DNA from: a virus
Reading direction: 5' to 3' (one strand)
DNA: 25,324 nt
IMG/VR virus record: IMGVR_UViG_3300042339_001624
Coordinates: 1-25,324 of that record
The notes beneath the pieces are model-generated. The model was not told the origin of the DNA. It did no database searches and saw only the letters and a program-made list of their open reading frames with translations. Made by a program: the position numbers and the translations under genes. Below, one piece after another: positions 1 through 7,341 of this stretch. The stretch's first letter is position 1, and each line of letters starts with the position of its first letter.

Positions 1-1
1 A

Positions 2-226
2 GGTAACCGCAATGTTCATTTGGGTTGTGAATTACTTGCTGAGAAAATCAAACAAATCAAACCTAAGATCCACATCTGTGGTCACATCCATACAGGACAC
101 GGACATTACTTTGATGGTCACACACACTACTTCAATGCGTCTGTATTGAACGAGCAATATCTTTATTCCCACAAACCTTGGAATATTGATTGGGATCCTA
201 TAACTAATGAAATTAATTTTTTATAA
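2..226 (+). CDS. Calcineurin-like metallophosphoesterase, C-terminal end (5' partial)
   Basis: Only the last ~74 residues are present; the reading frame is open from base 2, so the gene starts outside the window. A GHIH metal-binding motif (ICGHIHTGHGHY) is followed by FNASVLNEQY. Both match the last metal-ligand block of calcineurin-like phosphoesterases of the MPPED/Icc type, which use two metal ions to hydrolyse phosphomono- or diesters. The upstream metal motifs (DxH, GD, GNHD) are not visible, so substrate and integrity cannot be judged. The TAA stop shares one base with the ATG of the RmlC-like gene, which suggests co-translation. Confidence 0.8.
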   Translation, partial: GNRNVHLGCELLAEKIKQIKPKIHICGHIHTGHGHYFDGHTHYFNASVLNEQYLYSHKPWNIDWDPITNEINFL

Positions 227-726
227 TGGAACAACCAAGAATAATCAACAACAGAATATTCTACGATGAGAGAGGATCATTTAGTCCTCTTTCGTTGTTT
301 GAATTGGATAAGGAATGGAAACAAAGTAACATTAGTGTAAACCCAAAAAAGTTCACATTAAGAGGATTACATTATCAAAGTGGTGAAACTGCTCAGGCTA
401 AATTAATTAAAGTTATTAATGGTAGGATTTTAGATTTTGTTGTGGATTTAAGAGTACCATTTAGATCATACGATAACTGCCAATTTTTTGAAATGAAATC
501 TGGTGATGAATTAATTGTACCAAGAGGATTTGCCCACGGGTTTATAACATTAGAAGACAATACTGTAGTTCAGTATTTAGTTGATAATGATTATAATCCA
601 AAAACTGAAGGATCTTTATTATGGTCATCATTTCCTGAGATTAAAAATGAGACATTAAGGTTAGATAGTACGTTTGATATTTCTAACATAATTATATCAC
701 AAAAGGATTTGGTTGAAAAATCATAA
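226..726 (+). CDS. RmlC-like dTDP-4-dehydrorhamnose 3,5-epimerase family protein
   Basis: A 166-aa protein with the cupin-fold pattern of the RmlC family, slightly shorter than the usual ~180 aa. RGLHYQ (46-51) holds the family's catalytic His (H49). KLIKVINGRILDFVVDLR (59-76), PRGFAHGF (99-106, H104) and a Tyr in NDYNPKTEG (Y123) follow in the expected order. RmlC enzymes epimerise C3 and C5 of dTDP-4-keto-6-deoxyglucose in dTDP-L-rhamnose synthesis; related enzymes make other deoxysugars. No rmlA, rmlB or rmlD lies in the window, so it may modify a host nucleotide sugar that feeds the downstream glycosyltransferases. That link is inference. Confidence 0.85.
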   Translation: MEQPRIINNRIFYDERGSFSPLSLFELDKEWKQSNISVNPKKFTLRGLHYQSGETAQAKLIKVINGRILDFVVDLRVPFRSYDNCQFFEMKSGDELIVPRGFAHGFITLEDNTVVQYLVDNDYNPKTEGSLLWSSFPEIKNETLRLDSTFDISNIIISQKDLVEKS

Positions 727-735
727 ACTTTGATA

Positions 736-743
736 TATTTATT
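736..743 (+). promoter_or_regulatory. TATTTATT motif, putative promoter element
   Basis: TATTTATTAATAAAAAAC lies 19 bases (from the first T) upstream of the ATG at 755. An almost identical block precedes the first fibre gene (8296). One of ten such motifs placed just before genes here; promoter function is inferred from position and recurrence. Confidence 0.4.
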
Positions 744-754
744 AATAAAAAACT

Positions 755-1273
755 ATGGAAAAAGATTTAACAGAAAAATTGTTTGAAGAATTAAAAAAAC
801 AAGGAATTTACGAACAGGAAGATACTATTGAAGATGATGAAGAGGATGATGAAGAAGAAGATGAAGAAGAAGAGGATAACAACGACGATACAGAATCTTC
901 CAACCATAATGAAGATTTCTGTGAAATGGTTTGTCAAATATTACATTCACAAACACAAATTCATATTTTCCATTTAGGGACTAAATCATATTCTGAACAC
1001 AAAGCCTTACAAAAATATTACGAAGGGATTGATGTGCTTGTTGATGGTGTGATAGAGTCTTATCAAGGTAAGTACGGTCTTTTAACTAATTACAAATCAT
1101 TTAAGAATCAATCTTATAAAAACAAAAACCAAGTATTAAAATACTTTACAAGTTTATTGAATATGATTGAAGAAAAAAGAGATTGTTGTGATGATAGTTA
1201 TATTCAAAATCAAATTGATACTGTTCAGGAGTTGATTTATTCAACTATGTATAAGTTGAAATTCTTACAATGA
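755..1273 (+). CDS. Acidic small phage protein, resembles DUF5856
   Basis: A 172-aa protein in three parts: a short N-terminal helix, a very acidic low-complexity stretch (about residues 22-46, nearly all Asp/Glu), and a helical region of about 110 residues. The helical part contains HIFHLGTKSYSEHKALQKYY and then a DGVIESYQGKYG motif. From memory this resembles the phage family DUF5856, whose members look like small helical bundles; this could not be checked. Function is unknown. The 3' end overlaps the convergent DnaJ-type-repeat gene by 9 bases. The acidic tract could mimic nucleic acid or bind cations, but nothing in the sequence decides this. Confidence 0.65.
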   Translation: MEKDLTEKLFEELKKQGIYEQEDTIEDDEEDDEEEDEEEEDNNDDTESSNHNEDFCEMVCQILHSQTQIHIFHLGTKSYSEHKALQKYYEGIDVLVDGVIESYQGKYGLLTNYKSFKNQSYKNKNQVLKYFTSLLNMIEEKRDCCDDSYIQNQIDTVQELIYSTMYKLKFLQ

Positions 1274-2095
1274 TAATTCATGATCGTAGATGACAAAACC
1301 ATTTTTAAACTTGTCCAATTCTACATCTATTCCCCAGTCATAAAATATATCTTCTATAGTATTAGTTGCAACATAATCTGATTCTATAAAAAAGGGTTGT
1401 TTTAAAACAACTGATTCATATTTGGACAATTCAAAAGGAGAATTAGAAATTAGTTTATCAAATTTGTTTGTGGTATATATGTTATGTTTATTTTCCTCAT
1501 ACTCCATAACATCAGTTTCAATTTCTCCATTACCATTGCAGTAAACACAATCGTAATATCCGTCGCCATCACACTGATTACACATTTCATTACCACTACC
1601 ATTACATTCAGAACAATCTTCAGTACCATCGCCATCACAACTATCACAAGCGTTTCCTTCCTCGTCTTCAGATGAACCACCACAATCGCCACAATCTTCA
1701 TTACCATTTCCACCACATGTTCGACAACTTATACTACCATCTCCATCACAACTATCACATTCTTCCCTTCCACTACCATTACAATCAGGACACTCCTCAT
1801 TAACATATCCGCCTTGGTCACATACATAAAATTCATAACCTTTTAGATTTTTTAAAACATATTCTAAAGATTTAACAGCATCATTTGTTCTGTGATAATA
1901 AAATATTGAAAAAAACAAATACAACTTTTCAGAATCATTTAATTTAGAAAAATATGGTCTTAAAAAATCGTCAGTATTTATTCCCGTTTTAATTTGATTA
2001 ACAGTTTCAAATGTGTCAGAGTTGTTATAGTCTTTTAACGCCTTGTGAAGTTGCTTAGTAAATTTTAAAAGTAAAAGAATTTTATTTGGATCCAT
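1265..2095 (-). CDS. Protein with eight DnaJ-type CxxCxGxG zinc-finger repeats
   Basis: A 276-aa protein, taking MDPNK as the start; the open frame extends 21 codons further, but those codons cover the AT-rich promoter-like region. Residues 1-95 are a helical domain of unknown type. Residues 102-190 hold eight Cys-x-x-Cys-Gly-rich units (CPDCNGSG, CDSCDGDG, CRTCGGNG, CGDCGGSS, CDSCDGDG, CSECNGSG, CNQCDGDG, CVYCNGNG). Canonical DnaJ carries four, binding two zincs. There is no J domain (no HPD). An acidic ~85-residue tail follows. The repeats point to zinc binding and possibly handling of unfolded protein, but a DnaJ co-chaperone role is unlikely without a J domain. It is transcribed against its neighbours. 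Confidence 0.8.
   Translation of the reverse strand: MDPNKILLLLKFTKQLHKALKDYNNSDTFETVNQIKTGINTDDFLRPYFSKLNDSEKLYLFFSIFYYHRTNDAVKSLEYVLKNLKGYEFYVCDQGGYVNEECPDCNGSGREECDSCDGDGSISCRTCGGNGNEDCGDCGGSSEDEEGNACDSCDGDGTEDCSECNGSGNEMCNQCDGDGYYDCVYCNGNGEIETDVMEYEENKHNIYTTNKFDKLISNSPFELSKYESVVLKQPFFIESDYVATNTIEDIFYDWGIDVELDKFKNGFVIYDHELSL
1526..1792 (-). repeat. Eight tandem CxxCxGxG coding repeats
   Basis: Protein-level repeats of roughly 8-16 residues each within the gene above. The fourth unit is degenerate (CGDCGGSS) and is followed by an acidic spacer (EDEEGNA), so the array reads as two four-unit DnaJ-like zinc modules side by side. Confidence 0.85.
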
Positions 2096-2113
2096 TATTA
2101 ATTTCTTTTTTAA

Positions 2114-2121
2114 AATAAATA
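2114..2121 (-). promoter_or_regulatory. TATTTATT motif on the minus strand, putative promoter element
   Basis: Read on the minus strand, CTATTTATTTTAAAA lies 26 bases upstream of the MDPNK start codon at 2095. It is the only minus-strand gene here with this motif; function is inferred. Confidence 0.35.
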
Positions 2122-2170
2122 GTTTATTTTTAGTAATAATACAATAAAAAATTATCAATTAAACAATAGT

Positions 2171-2524
2171 ATGGCGCATCCAATTTTACATGCAAAAAGT
2201 TCTGCCAAAAAATTTGGTGGAAAGTGGGAAGATTATATCCATATTCATAACTGGTTAGACGAAACCAAAGGATGGTATGGACATTCATTACATAGAGCGT
2301 TCAGACACCATTCGGAAGGGATATTTGAAATGGAACAAAGGTTTGGATCTGAATTCAAAAATAGTGAAGGTAAAACCGTTTATACAAGATATGCCGGTGA
2401 ACAACATGTTAAAGAAGATTGTGATGGAATCATACCATCAGCGTCAGATTGGATGAAGATATTAATATCTGGTGAAAGACCAACATGGGTAACTAGAACA
2501 AAAAAGTTAGAGTTTGAAGATTAA
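2171..2524 (+). CDS. Small conserved protein, resembles DUF6915
   Basis: A 117-aa protein rich in His and Trp. Visible motifs are a KFGGKWEDYIHIHNWLDETKG block, HSLHRAFRHHSEGIF, then GEQHVKEDCDGIIPSASDW near the C-terminus. The pattern matches, from memory, a small bacterial and phage family listed as DUF6915; it could not be checked. The conserved His residues (HNWLDE, HRAFRHH, GEQHV) suggest a metal site, but no function is established. The start ATG is divergent from the DnaJ-type-repeat gene (75 bases between start codons), so the two share a control region. Confidence 0.7.
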   Translation: MAHPILHAKSSAKKFGGKWEDYIHIHNWLDETKGWYGHSLHRAFRHHSEGIFEMEQRFGSEFKNSEGKTVYTRYAGEQHVKEDCDGIIPSASDWMKILISGERPTWVTRTKKLEFED

Positions 2525-2527
2525 AAG

Positions 2528-2535
2528 TATTTATT
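2528..2535 (+). promoter_or_regulatory. TATTTATT motif, putative promoter element
   Basis: GTATTTATTAAATAAAAG begins 22 bases before the ATG at 2550. Same motif and similar spacing as at 736 and 8296. Confidence 0.35.
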
Positions 2536-2549
2536 AAATAAAAGTTTAC

Positions 2550-3317
2550 ATGGAACTAACAGAAAAACAAAAAAAGGATCTTAATAGTTTTTCACTAATC
2601 TTGAATTCATTAAACATGGAAGATGGTGTTGAATGGTATTATAGGTATTATGGTGAGTGGGAAGATGATGAACCTAATGGTCCATCTTATAATAATAGAG
2701 ATGTAAGTTCTGAGTTAAATTTTTTACCTGGATCAATAGGTGAATTATTTGAAGAAATAAAAGAAAATTTTGACACGGGTAACTTCTACAATGAATACTA
2801 TGATAATGAAAACGGAACTTTGTTTTTTATACTTAACGCTGAAAAAAAAGAAATTATAATCAACTATGATTATTATGACATGATTACTGAAGAGAGTAAC
2901 ATAGAAAAAAACTTTTCGGATTTTTCAAATGTAACGGCTAGTTGGAGAGGTGAGGAAAGAACAGTAAAAACTTTAACAAACCAAAATGTTGTTAATGAAT
3001 TAATTAAACAATATGGTAGTTTTTGTAAATTAAGATATGATGGGGGTGGTGATAGTGGTTGGATTGAAAATGAAATTGAAACTGAAAATGGAATTACAGA
3101 AATTAAAAAAGAAACAGATGCTGATGTTGATGGGATTGATACAAATTTAGAAACCATATCATACGATTTACTTGAACTTTATTATGGTGGTTGGGAAATA
3201 AATGAAGGATCTAGCGGCTCAATTAATTATAATTTCCAAGAACAAAAAGTGACGATGACACATTACCAAAATGTTGAATCAACGGAATTAGAACATTACA
3301 TGACCTTAAAATTTTAA
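2550..3317 (+). CDS. Acidic protein of unknown function
   Basis: A 255-aa protein not recognised. It is rich in Asp, Glu, Asn and Tyr (for example WYYRYYGEWEDDEPNGPSY near the N-terminus). There is a glycine-rich stretch, YDGGGDSGWIE, around residues 166-176, then a short acidic segment and a further YYGGWEINEGSSG. No signal peptide, membrane segment or catalytic motif is evident. It starts after a TATTTAT motif and ends two bases before the nuclease-like gene, so the two are likely co-transcribed. Confidence 0.8.
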   Translation: MELTEKQKKDLNSFSLILNSLNMEDGVEWYYRYYGEWEDDEPNGPSYNNRDVSSELNFLPGSIGELFEEIKENFDTGNFYNEYYDNENGTLFFILNAEKKEIIINYDYYDMITEESNIEKNFSDFSNVTASWRGEERTVKTLTNQNVVNELIKQYGSFCKLRYDGGGDSGWIENEIETENGITEIKKETDADVDGIDTNLETISYDLLELYYGGWEINEGSSGSINYNFQEQKVTMTHYQNVESTELEHYMTLKF

Positions 3318-3319
3318 TA

Positions 3320-4174
3320 ATGGATAAATTAATAAGAGAAAATATAGAAAGAATTAAAAGTTTAATGATTGAGTCTGATGATAAATCTGAATATAACTTT
3401 TGTGAAAGATTTGCAGGAAACAAACAAAAAATGTTACTTTGTAAAAAAATTGGAACATTAAAAAGTAATCTTCATAAAGACGAAGGTATTGGATTAAAAA
3501 AGATAATAAATAGAAAAATTTATGAATTAGGAACCGAAATCCCAAAGGACTTACAAACTAAATTTATTGAAGGATCCGAATTATTACAATCATTAGGTAA
3601 AATATCAGAAACAGAAAAAAACAATTTTATTGATAAAAGAGTTAGAGGTGGTAGATTGATTTATTTAAATGGTGATTGGCAACCAATTAACAAGTTGAAC
3701 ACGAACTATTATGATTTAGCAGAACTACTTACAGATCTTATTTATAGAGGTGGTGATAGATCAAAAGACATAATTCGAGAAATTATAAATGACCCAAACA
3801 ATGCTTTGACAAAAATTAAACCATACTTGGAAAAATTATTAGCAAAATACTTTAAAGATGTGGAAGAACTGTTAAACTATACCAAGAATATACAAAGAAC
3901 TTCCGCCATTGGAGAAAGTGCCGAACAAAGAGTTAAAGAACATTTACAAAACAAAGGATTCAAAGTGGAATATGAAGGTGGTAATGGAGATTTAATTGAT
4001 ATGGTCTTTGGAACAGATTTAATTATGTCACATCCTGATTATGGAACCAAAACAATTCAAATCAAAGCTAGTGAAAAAGCATATGACCAAGATTACAAAT
4101 ATGTTGATTGGATAATAATTGCAACACCTTTCACTATTTATGATAATAAAACTAAAGAAAAAATTCAGTTGTGA
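3320..4174 (+). CDS. PD-(D/E)xK-like nuclease with N-terminal leader peptide
   Basis: A 284-aa protein. Residues 1-18 (MDKLIRENIERIKSLMIES) form the recurrent leader, ending in LMIE. The middle (30-190) is helical and unrecognised. Residues 197-250 have the layout of an endonuclease-like fold: a helix with E199 and E202 (GESAEQRV), GGNGDLIDMVFGTDL with acidic residues D224, D227 and D233, then a strand ending in Q247-I-K249. QxK replaces the usual (D/E)xK, as in some Mrr-type enzymes. DNA cleavage is inferred from these motifs. A nuclease with a capsid-type leader could be delivered with the genome to attack host DNA. Its end overlaps the next GTG start by four bases. Confidence 0.65.
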   Translation: MDKLIRENIERIKSLMIESDDKSEYNFCERFAGNKQKMLLCKKIGTLKSNLHKDEGIGLKKIINRKIYELGTEIPKDLQTKFIEGSELLQSLGKISETEKNNFIDKRVRGGRLIYLNGDWQPINKLNTNYYDLAELLTDLIYRGGDRSKDIIREIINDPNNALTKIKPYLEKLLAKYFKDVEELLNYTKNIQRTSAIGESAEQRVKEHLQNKGFKVEYEGGNGDLIDMVFGTDLIMSHPDYGTKTIQIKASEKAYDQDYKYVDWIIIATPFTIYDNKTKEKIQL

Positions 4175-4488
4175 ATCAAGAGATACCTAATAGATTATTA
4201 AGAAGAGGAGTAGATCTTGAAAAGATTGGAGATATAATTGATTATCAAACCGAGATACAAGACCCTTGTGATCTTGATGATGAAGAAGATTATGCCGATT
4301 TTTGTATGGGACAAGCACTTCGTTTTTATTACTGTGATGAAGGTTATTGTGATGAAGATGATGAAGATTATGTAAAACCATCACCAGCAATGGTAGAAGT
4401 TAGAGATGAGGTTGAAGAATATATACAAAAAAAATATTACGACTATTTGGTTGAAATATATAATGACATAAGTGATGATTGCGAATAA
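4171..4488 (+). CDS. Small acidic protein of unknown function
   Basis: A 105-aa protein with a GTG start overlapping the nuclease stop (GTGA), so it is probably translationally coupled. It is strongly acidic, with Asp/Glu clusters (CDLDDEEDYADF, YCDEDDEDY) and four Cys residues, and has a helical C-terminus. Its charge and position directly after a nuclease make it a possible inhibitor or immunity partner, but nothing in the sequence proves this. No known family recognised. Confidence 0.65.
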   Translation: MNQEIPNRLLRRGVDLEKIGDIIDYQTEIQDPCDLDDEEDYADFCMGQALRFYYCDEGYCDEDDEDYVKPSPAMVEVRDEVEEYIQKKYYDYLVEIYNDISDDCE

Positions 4489-4796
4489 TGAAAATATTAT
4501 TAACAGAAAAACAGGCAGATAGAATATTCAACGACAAAATTGAATGTAAGAAGTGTGAACACTCTTGGAAAAAAGAAGATGATGATTCACATCCTTATCT
4601 TTGTCATGATTGTGGTTGGGATCAAAAAAAAGATGATTACGATAAAGAAAACCTATTCAAGTTTTGGAAAAAGAAATTGTCCAAAGAACCAATTGACGAA
4701 AAATGGTCAAAAGAATATAAAAAGTCAATAAATTGTAATAACCCAAAAGGATTTAGTCAGAAGGCGCATTGTCAGGGTAGAAATAAAAAAGATTAA
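4488..4796 (+). CDS. Leader peptide-zinc ribbon protein
   Basis: A 102-aa protein starting at ATG 4488, whose first base is the last base of the previous stop. A nearby in-frame TTG at 4479 is less likely. It begins MKILLTEKQ, a short form of the leader seen in other genes here. A zinc ribbon follows: C-K-K-C at 19-22 and C-H-D-C about 20 residues later, with HSWKKEDDD between. The C-terminus (INCNNPKGFSQKAHCQGRNKK) is a basic Cys/His motif that I recall from phage virion-associated proteins. Probably a small virion or nucleic-acid-associated protein; function inferred only. Confidence 0.7.
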   Translation: MKILLTEKQADRIFNDKIECKKCEHSWKKEDDDSHPYLCHDCGWDQKKDDYDKENLFKFWKKKLSKEPIDEKWSKEYKKSINCNNPKGFSQKAHCQGRNKKD

Positions 4797-5347
4797 TGTC
4801 TGATAAAGTAAAAAACTTCTTCAGTTATTACATAATTTTTAGTTTGATTTAATAATTTCTCAATAAAATAAAAATCTTCACCATTTATATTTTTATCAAA
4901 CAAAAGATTTTTAAATTTGTTTTTATAACAAAAAGAAATCCCAACATTGTTAATAACAAGTTCATTTTTTCCCCATCTTGGAATTACTAAACCATAAGGG
5001 TTTTTCATTCTCCAAACAACAAAATCATGTTTAGAATATTTTTTAAATAGAGTCTCAACGTAATCAGGATGAACCGTATCATCATCATCCAAAAAACCAA
5101 TCCACTCTGTGTCACATTTTTTTATACCAACATTTCTAACTAATCCAGACTCACCCATTGGTTTGCTATTATTTCCTGTTTTAGTTATTTTGTGTGTTGT
5201 AATTCTTGGGTCATCAAAATTTGGACCATCAACACCATCATAAATTATTAGACACTTCCAAGATTTATTTGTTTGATTTAACAAAGAATCTACAGTTTTA
5301 TTTAAAGTTGGGCGAGATAAAGAAGGTATTACAAATGTTATTGACAT
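4793..5347 (-). CDS. GT2-type glycosyltransferase
   Basis: A 184-aa protein that starts MSITFVIPSLSRPTL, the N-terminal strand of GT-A fold family 2 transferases. A NVGIKKCDTEWIGFLDDDD segment supplies the DxD-type motif for a metal-bound nucleotide sugar. It is shorter than usual (~230-300 aa), so it is a minimal catalytic domain. There is no signal peptide or membrane segment. It ends overlapping the zinc-ribbon gene by four bases (convergent) and is divergent from the next glycosyltransferase, with 40 bases between start codons. Acceptor unknown. Confidence 0.8.
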   Translation of the reverse strand: MSITFVIPSLSRPTLNKTVDSLLNQTNKSWKCLIIYDGVDGPNFDDPRITTHKITKTGNNSKPMGESGLVRNVGIKKCDTEWIGFLDDDDTVHPDYVETLFKKYSKHDFVVWRMKNPYGLVIPRWGKNELVINNVGISFCYKNKFKNLLFDKNINGEDFYFIEKLLNQTKNYVITEEVFYFIRH

Positions 5348-5387
5348 TAATTTAAAAGTAATTATTTTTTATTGAATAATTATATGT

Positions 5388-6029
5388 ATGGAAAAAAAAT
5401 TATCAATAGTGATACCTTATAGAAATAGAGAAGAACATTTAAAAATATTTTTAAAAATTATAAAAAGAAAAATAAATGTGTCTAACTATGACATATTGAT
5501 TGTTGAACAGGATAACAAAAAACCATTCAATAGGGCAAAACTTTTAAATATTGGATTTGATTTGAAAAAAGATGAGTCTGATTATTTTTGTTTTCACGAT
5601 GCGGACATGATGCCAGAAGAAGCCGATTATTCATATGTTGAACAACCAACACACGGATTTCACGCAATAAAACATTTGGGATATAGACTTTCTGCAAATA
5701 GTAATTACGGAGGGGTAAACTACTTTAACAAGGAAGATTTTATTAAAATAAATGGATATAGTAATGAGTTTTGGGGTTGGGGAGGTGAAGACAACGATCT
5801 TCTATTTAGAGTCAAATCAAAAGGATTTCCACTTCATAGAAGATTGGGTAAGTATGATAATTTACTACACGAAAGAGCTCCAAAACACACACCAGAATAT
5901 AAAAAAAATGTGGAGAGAATTACAACACCATATGATTATGATTTGGAAGGATTAAACACATTAGAATATACTCTAAATGAAACCATTGAGTTAGAAGATA
6001 AAGTTAAAAAAGTAAAAGTTGATTTATGA
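5388..6029 (+). CDS. Beta-1,4-galactosyltransferase-type (GT7) glycosyltransferase
   Basis: A 213-aa protein with the full set of motifs of the GT7 family known from animal beta-1,4-galactosyltransferases. These are IPYRNREEHL (9-18), FNRAKLLNIGF (47-57), FHDADMMP with the DxD-like D71-A-D73, GGVNYFNKEDFIKINGYSN (108-126) and WGWGGEDND (129-137), the acceptor/metal loop. Family members transfer galactose or N-acetylgalactosamine from UDP-sugar to a terminal sugar. This copy has no membrane anchor. It heads a chain of four overlapping glycosyltransferase genes, its stop overlapping the next start (ATGA). Confidence 0.85.
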   Translation: MEKKLSIVIPYRNREEHLKIFLKIIKRKINVSNYDILIVEQDNKKPFNRAKLLNIGFDLKKDESDYFCFHDADMMPEEADYSYVEQPTHGFHAIKHLGYRLSANSNYGGVNYFNKEDFIKINGYSNEFWGWGGEDNDLLFRVKSKGFPLHRRLGKYDNLLHERAPKHTPEYKKNVERITTPYDYDLEGLNTLEYTLNETIELEDKVKKVKVDL

Positions 6030-6637
6030 GTATTGCCGTAACATTTTACAATAACAAAATAGATGATCAAATAGTTCAGTATCAAAAAAAAGTATTTGAT
6101 CATTTTGGATTAAAGATAAATCAAATTAACTCACCTACTTGGCCAGGTCACGGACATTTAGTTGATCAACATATTAAAAGTTTGGGGAACAATTGGGACA
6201 TTTTTGTTTTGTTTGATATCGATTCAATACCATTAGATAACAAAATAATTGATGAAGGAATTGAGTGGGCAAAAAACAATTTAGGGTTATTCTCTGTTGC
6301 ACAAAGACATTACAAAAAAAGTGAAGTTGTTTATGCAAGTCCGGCTTTTTTAATTTTTAGTAAAAAAACATATGACACAATAGGTAGGCCTTCTTTTATT
6401 GAAACAGATAGATCTGATGTTGCTGGCGAATTAACACACACATGTTTAGAAAAGAAATTACCTGTTAATATAATCTATCCTTCACACGTTGAACAAAAAC
6501 AATGGTTATTAGTTGGTAATGAAAGATTTGGTAGAGGAACTACTTATGGTAATAGAGTATATCATGCATTTGAATCTAGAATTGGTAACGTAAGTTTATT
6601 TGTGAATAAATGTAAAGAAATATTAGGAGAAAAATAA
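6026..6637 (+). CDS. Glycosyltransferase-like protein
   Basis: A 203-aa protein. FVLFDIDSIPL (about residues 60-70) resembles the DxD strand of GT-A fold transferases, and a SPAFLIFSKKTYDTIGRPS segment fits the acceptor region. The family is not recognised with certainty. It overlaps both neighbours in the glycosyltransferase operon (4 bases upstream, 1 base downstream), supporting a shared pathway. WPGHGHLVDQH near residue 40 is unusual and may bind metal or sugar. Cytosolic, since no membrane segment is seen. Confidence 0.6.
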   Translation: MSIAVTFYNNKIDDQIVQYQKKVFDHFGLKINQINSPTWPGHGHLVDQHIKSLGNNWDIFVLFDIDSIPLDNKIIDEGIEWAKNNLGLFSVAQRHYKKSEVVYASPAFLIFSKKTYDTIGRPSFIETDRSDVAGELTHTCLEKKLPVNIIYPSHVEQKQWLLVGNERFGRGTTYGNRVYHAFESRIGNVSLFVNKCKEILGEK

Positions 6638-7341
6638 TGACTAAAGAAACTTATGACTTTTGTATTATAATCACAACTTATAATAGAACTGAGATGTTAA
6701 ATAAACTTCTGAATCAAATTGAAAGTGAGAAAAAAAATCATAGAATTTTTGTTGCAATTTTTGATGATGGGGGTAATCAAAATATTGATATCAATAAAAG
6801 TTACCATAAAAAAATATCGTTATACCCAAACAACGGTAAACAAAAATATTACAACATAATCAATTCAACACTCAGTGTTTTAAAAAACATTTCAAGTGAG
6901 TATTTTATATACCTACCTGATGATATTTCATTGGTTGAAAATTTCTTTGATGAAACAAAACGTATTTATGAATCTATTAATTTTTCAGATAAAATATGTT
7001 TATCTATTTTAACAGACGGTAGAGTAAATAAAACTAATTGGACAGACTTTAAAACTATTGATTATGGTGAATACTATAAAACACAGTGGAATGATTTATG
7101 TTTTATTGCAAAAAGAAATTTTTTCGAAACATTAGAATTTAAAATCATACCAATTAGCCCAAACAGATGGAAAGGAAATCCGAATTTAAGTTCTGGGGTT
7201 GGACAACAAATAAGTAATAGACTAAACAAATTAGGTTTAGGAATGTATCACACTAAAAAATCTTTGGTTATTCACGGAGATCACGAATCTAAAATGAATT
7301 ACCACGAAAGAAAAGTAACATCTTTAAAAACAAATGAGTGA
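6637..7341 (+). CDS. GT2-like glycosyltransferase
   Basis: A 234-aa protein that begins with the GT-A strand CIIITTYNRTEML, followed by VAIFDDGG and a YFIYLPDDISL segment whose DD is the likely metal-binding motif. This order is typical of family 2 transferases. The start codon shares one base with the preceding stop, and the end overlaps the next gene by eight bases, so it is translationally coupled within the operon. No membrane helix. Donor and acceptor unknown. Confidence 0.75.
   Translation: MTKETYDFCIIITTYNRTEMLNKLLNQIESEKKNHRIFVAIFDDGGNQNIDINKSYHKKISLYPNNGKQKYYNIINSTLSVLKNISSEYFIYLPDDISLVENFFDETKRIYESINFSDKICLSILTDGRVNKTNWTDFKTIDYGEYYKTQWNDLCFIAKRNFFETLEFKIIPISPNRWKGNPNLSSGVGQQISNRLNKLGLGMYHTKKSLVIHGDHESKMNYHERKVTSLKTNE

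Noticed and set aside
3735-4140. Further TATTTAT matches inside the nuclease-like gene
   Set aside because: They lie in coding sequence with no start codon just downstream; expected by chance in AT-rich DNA.
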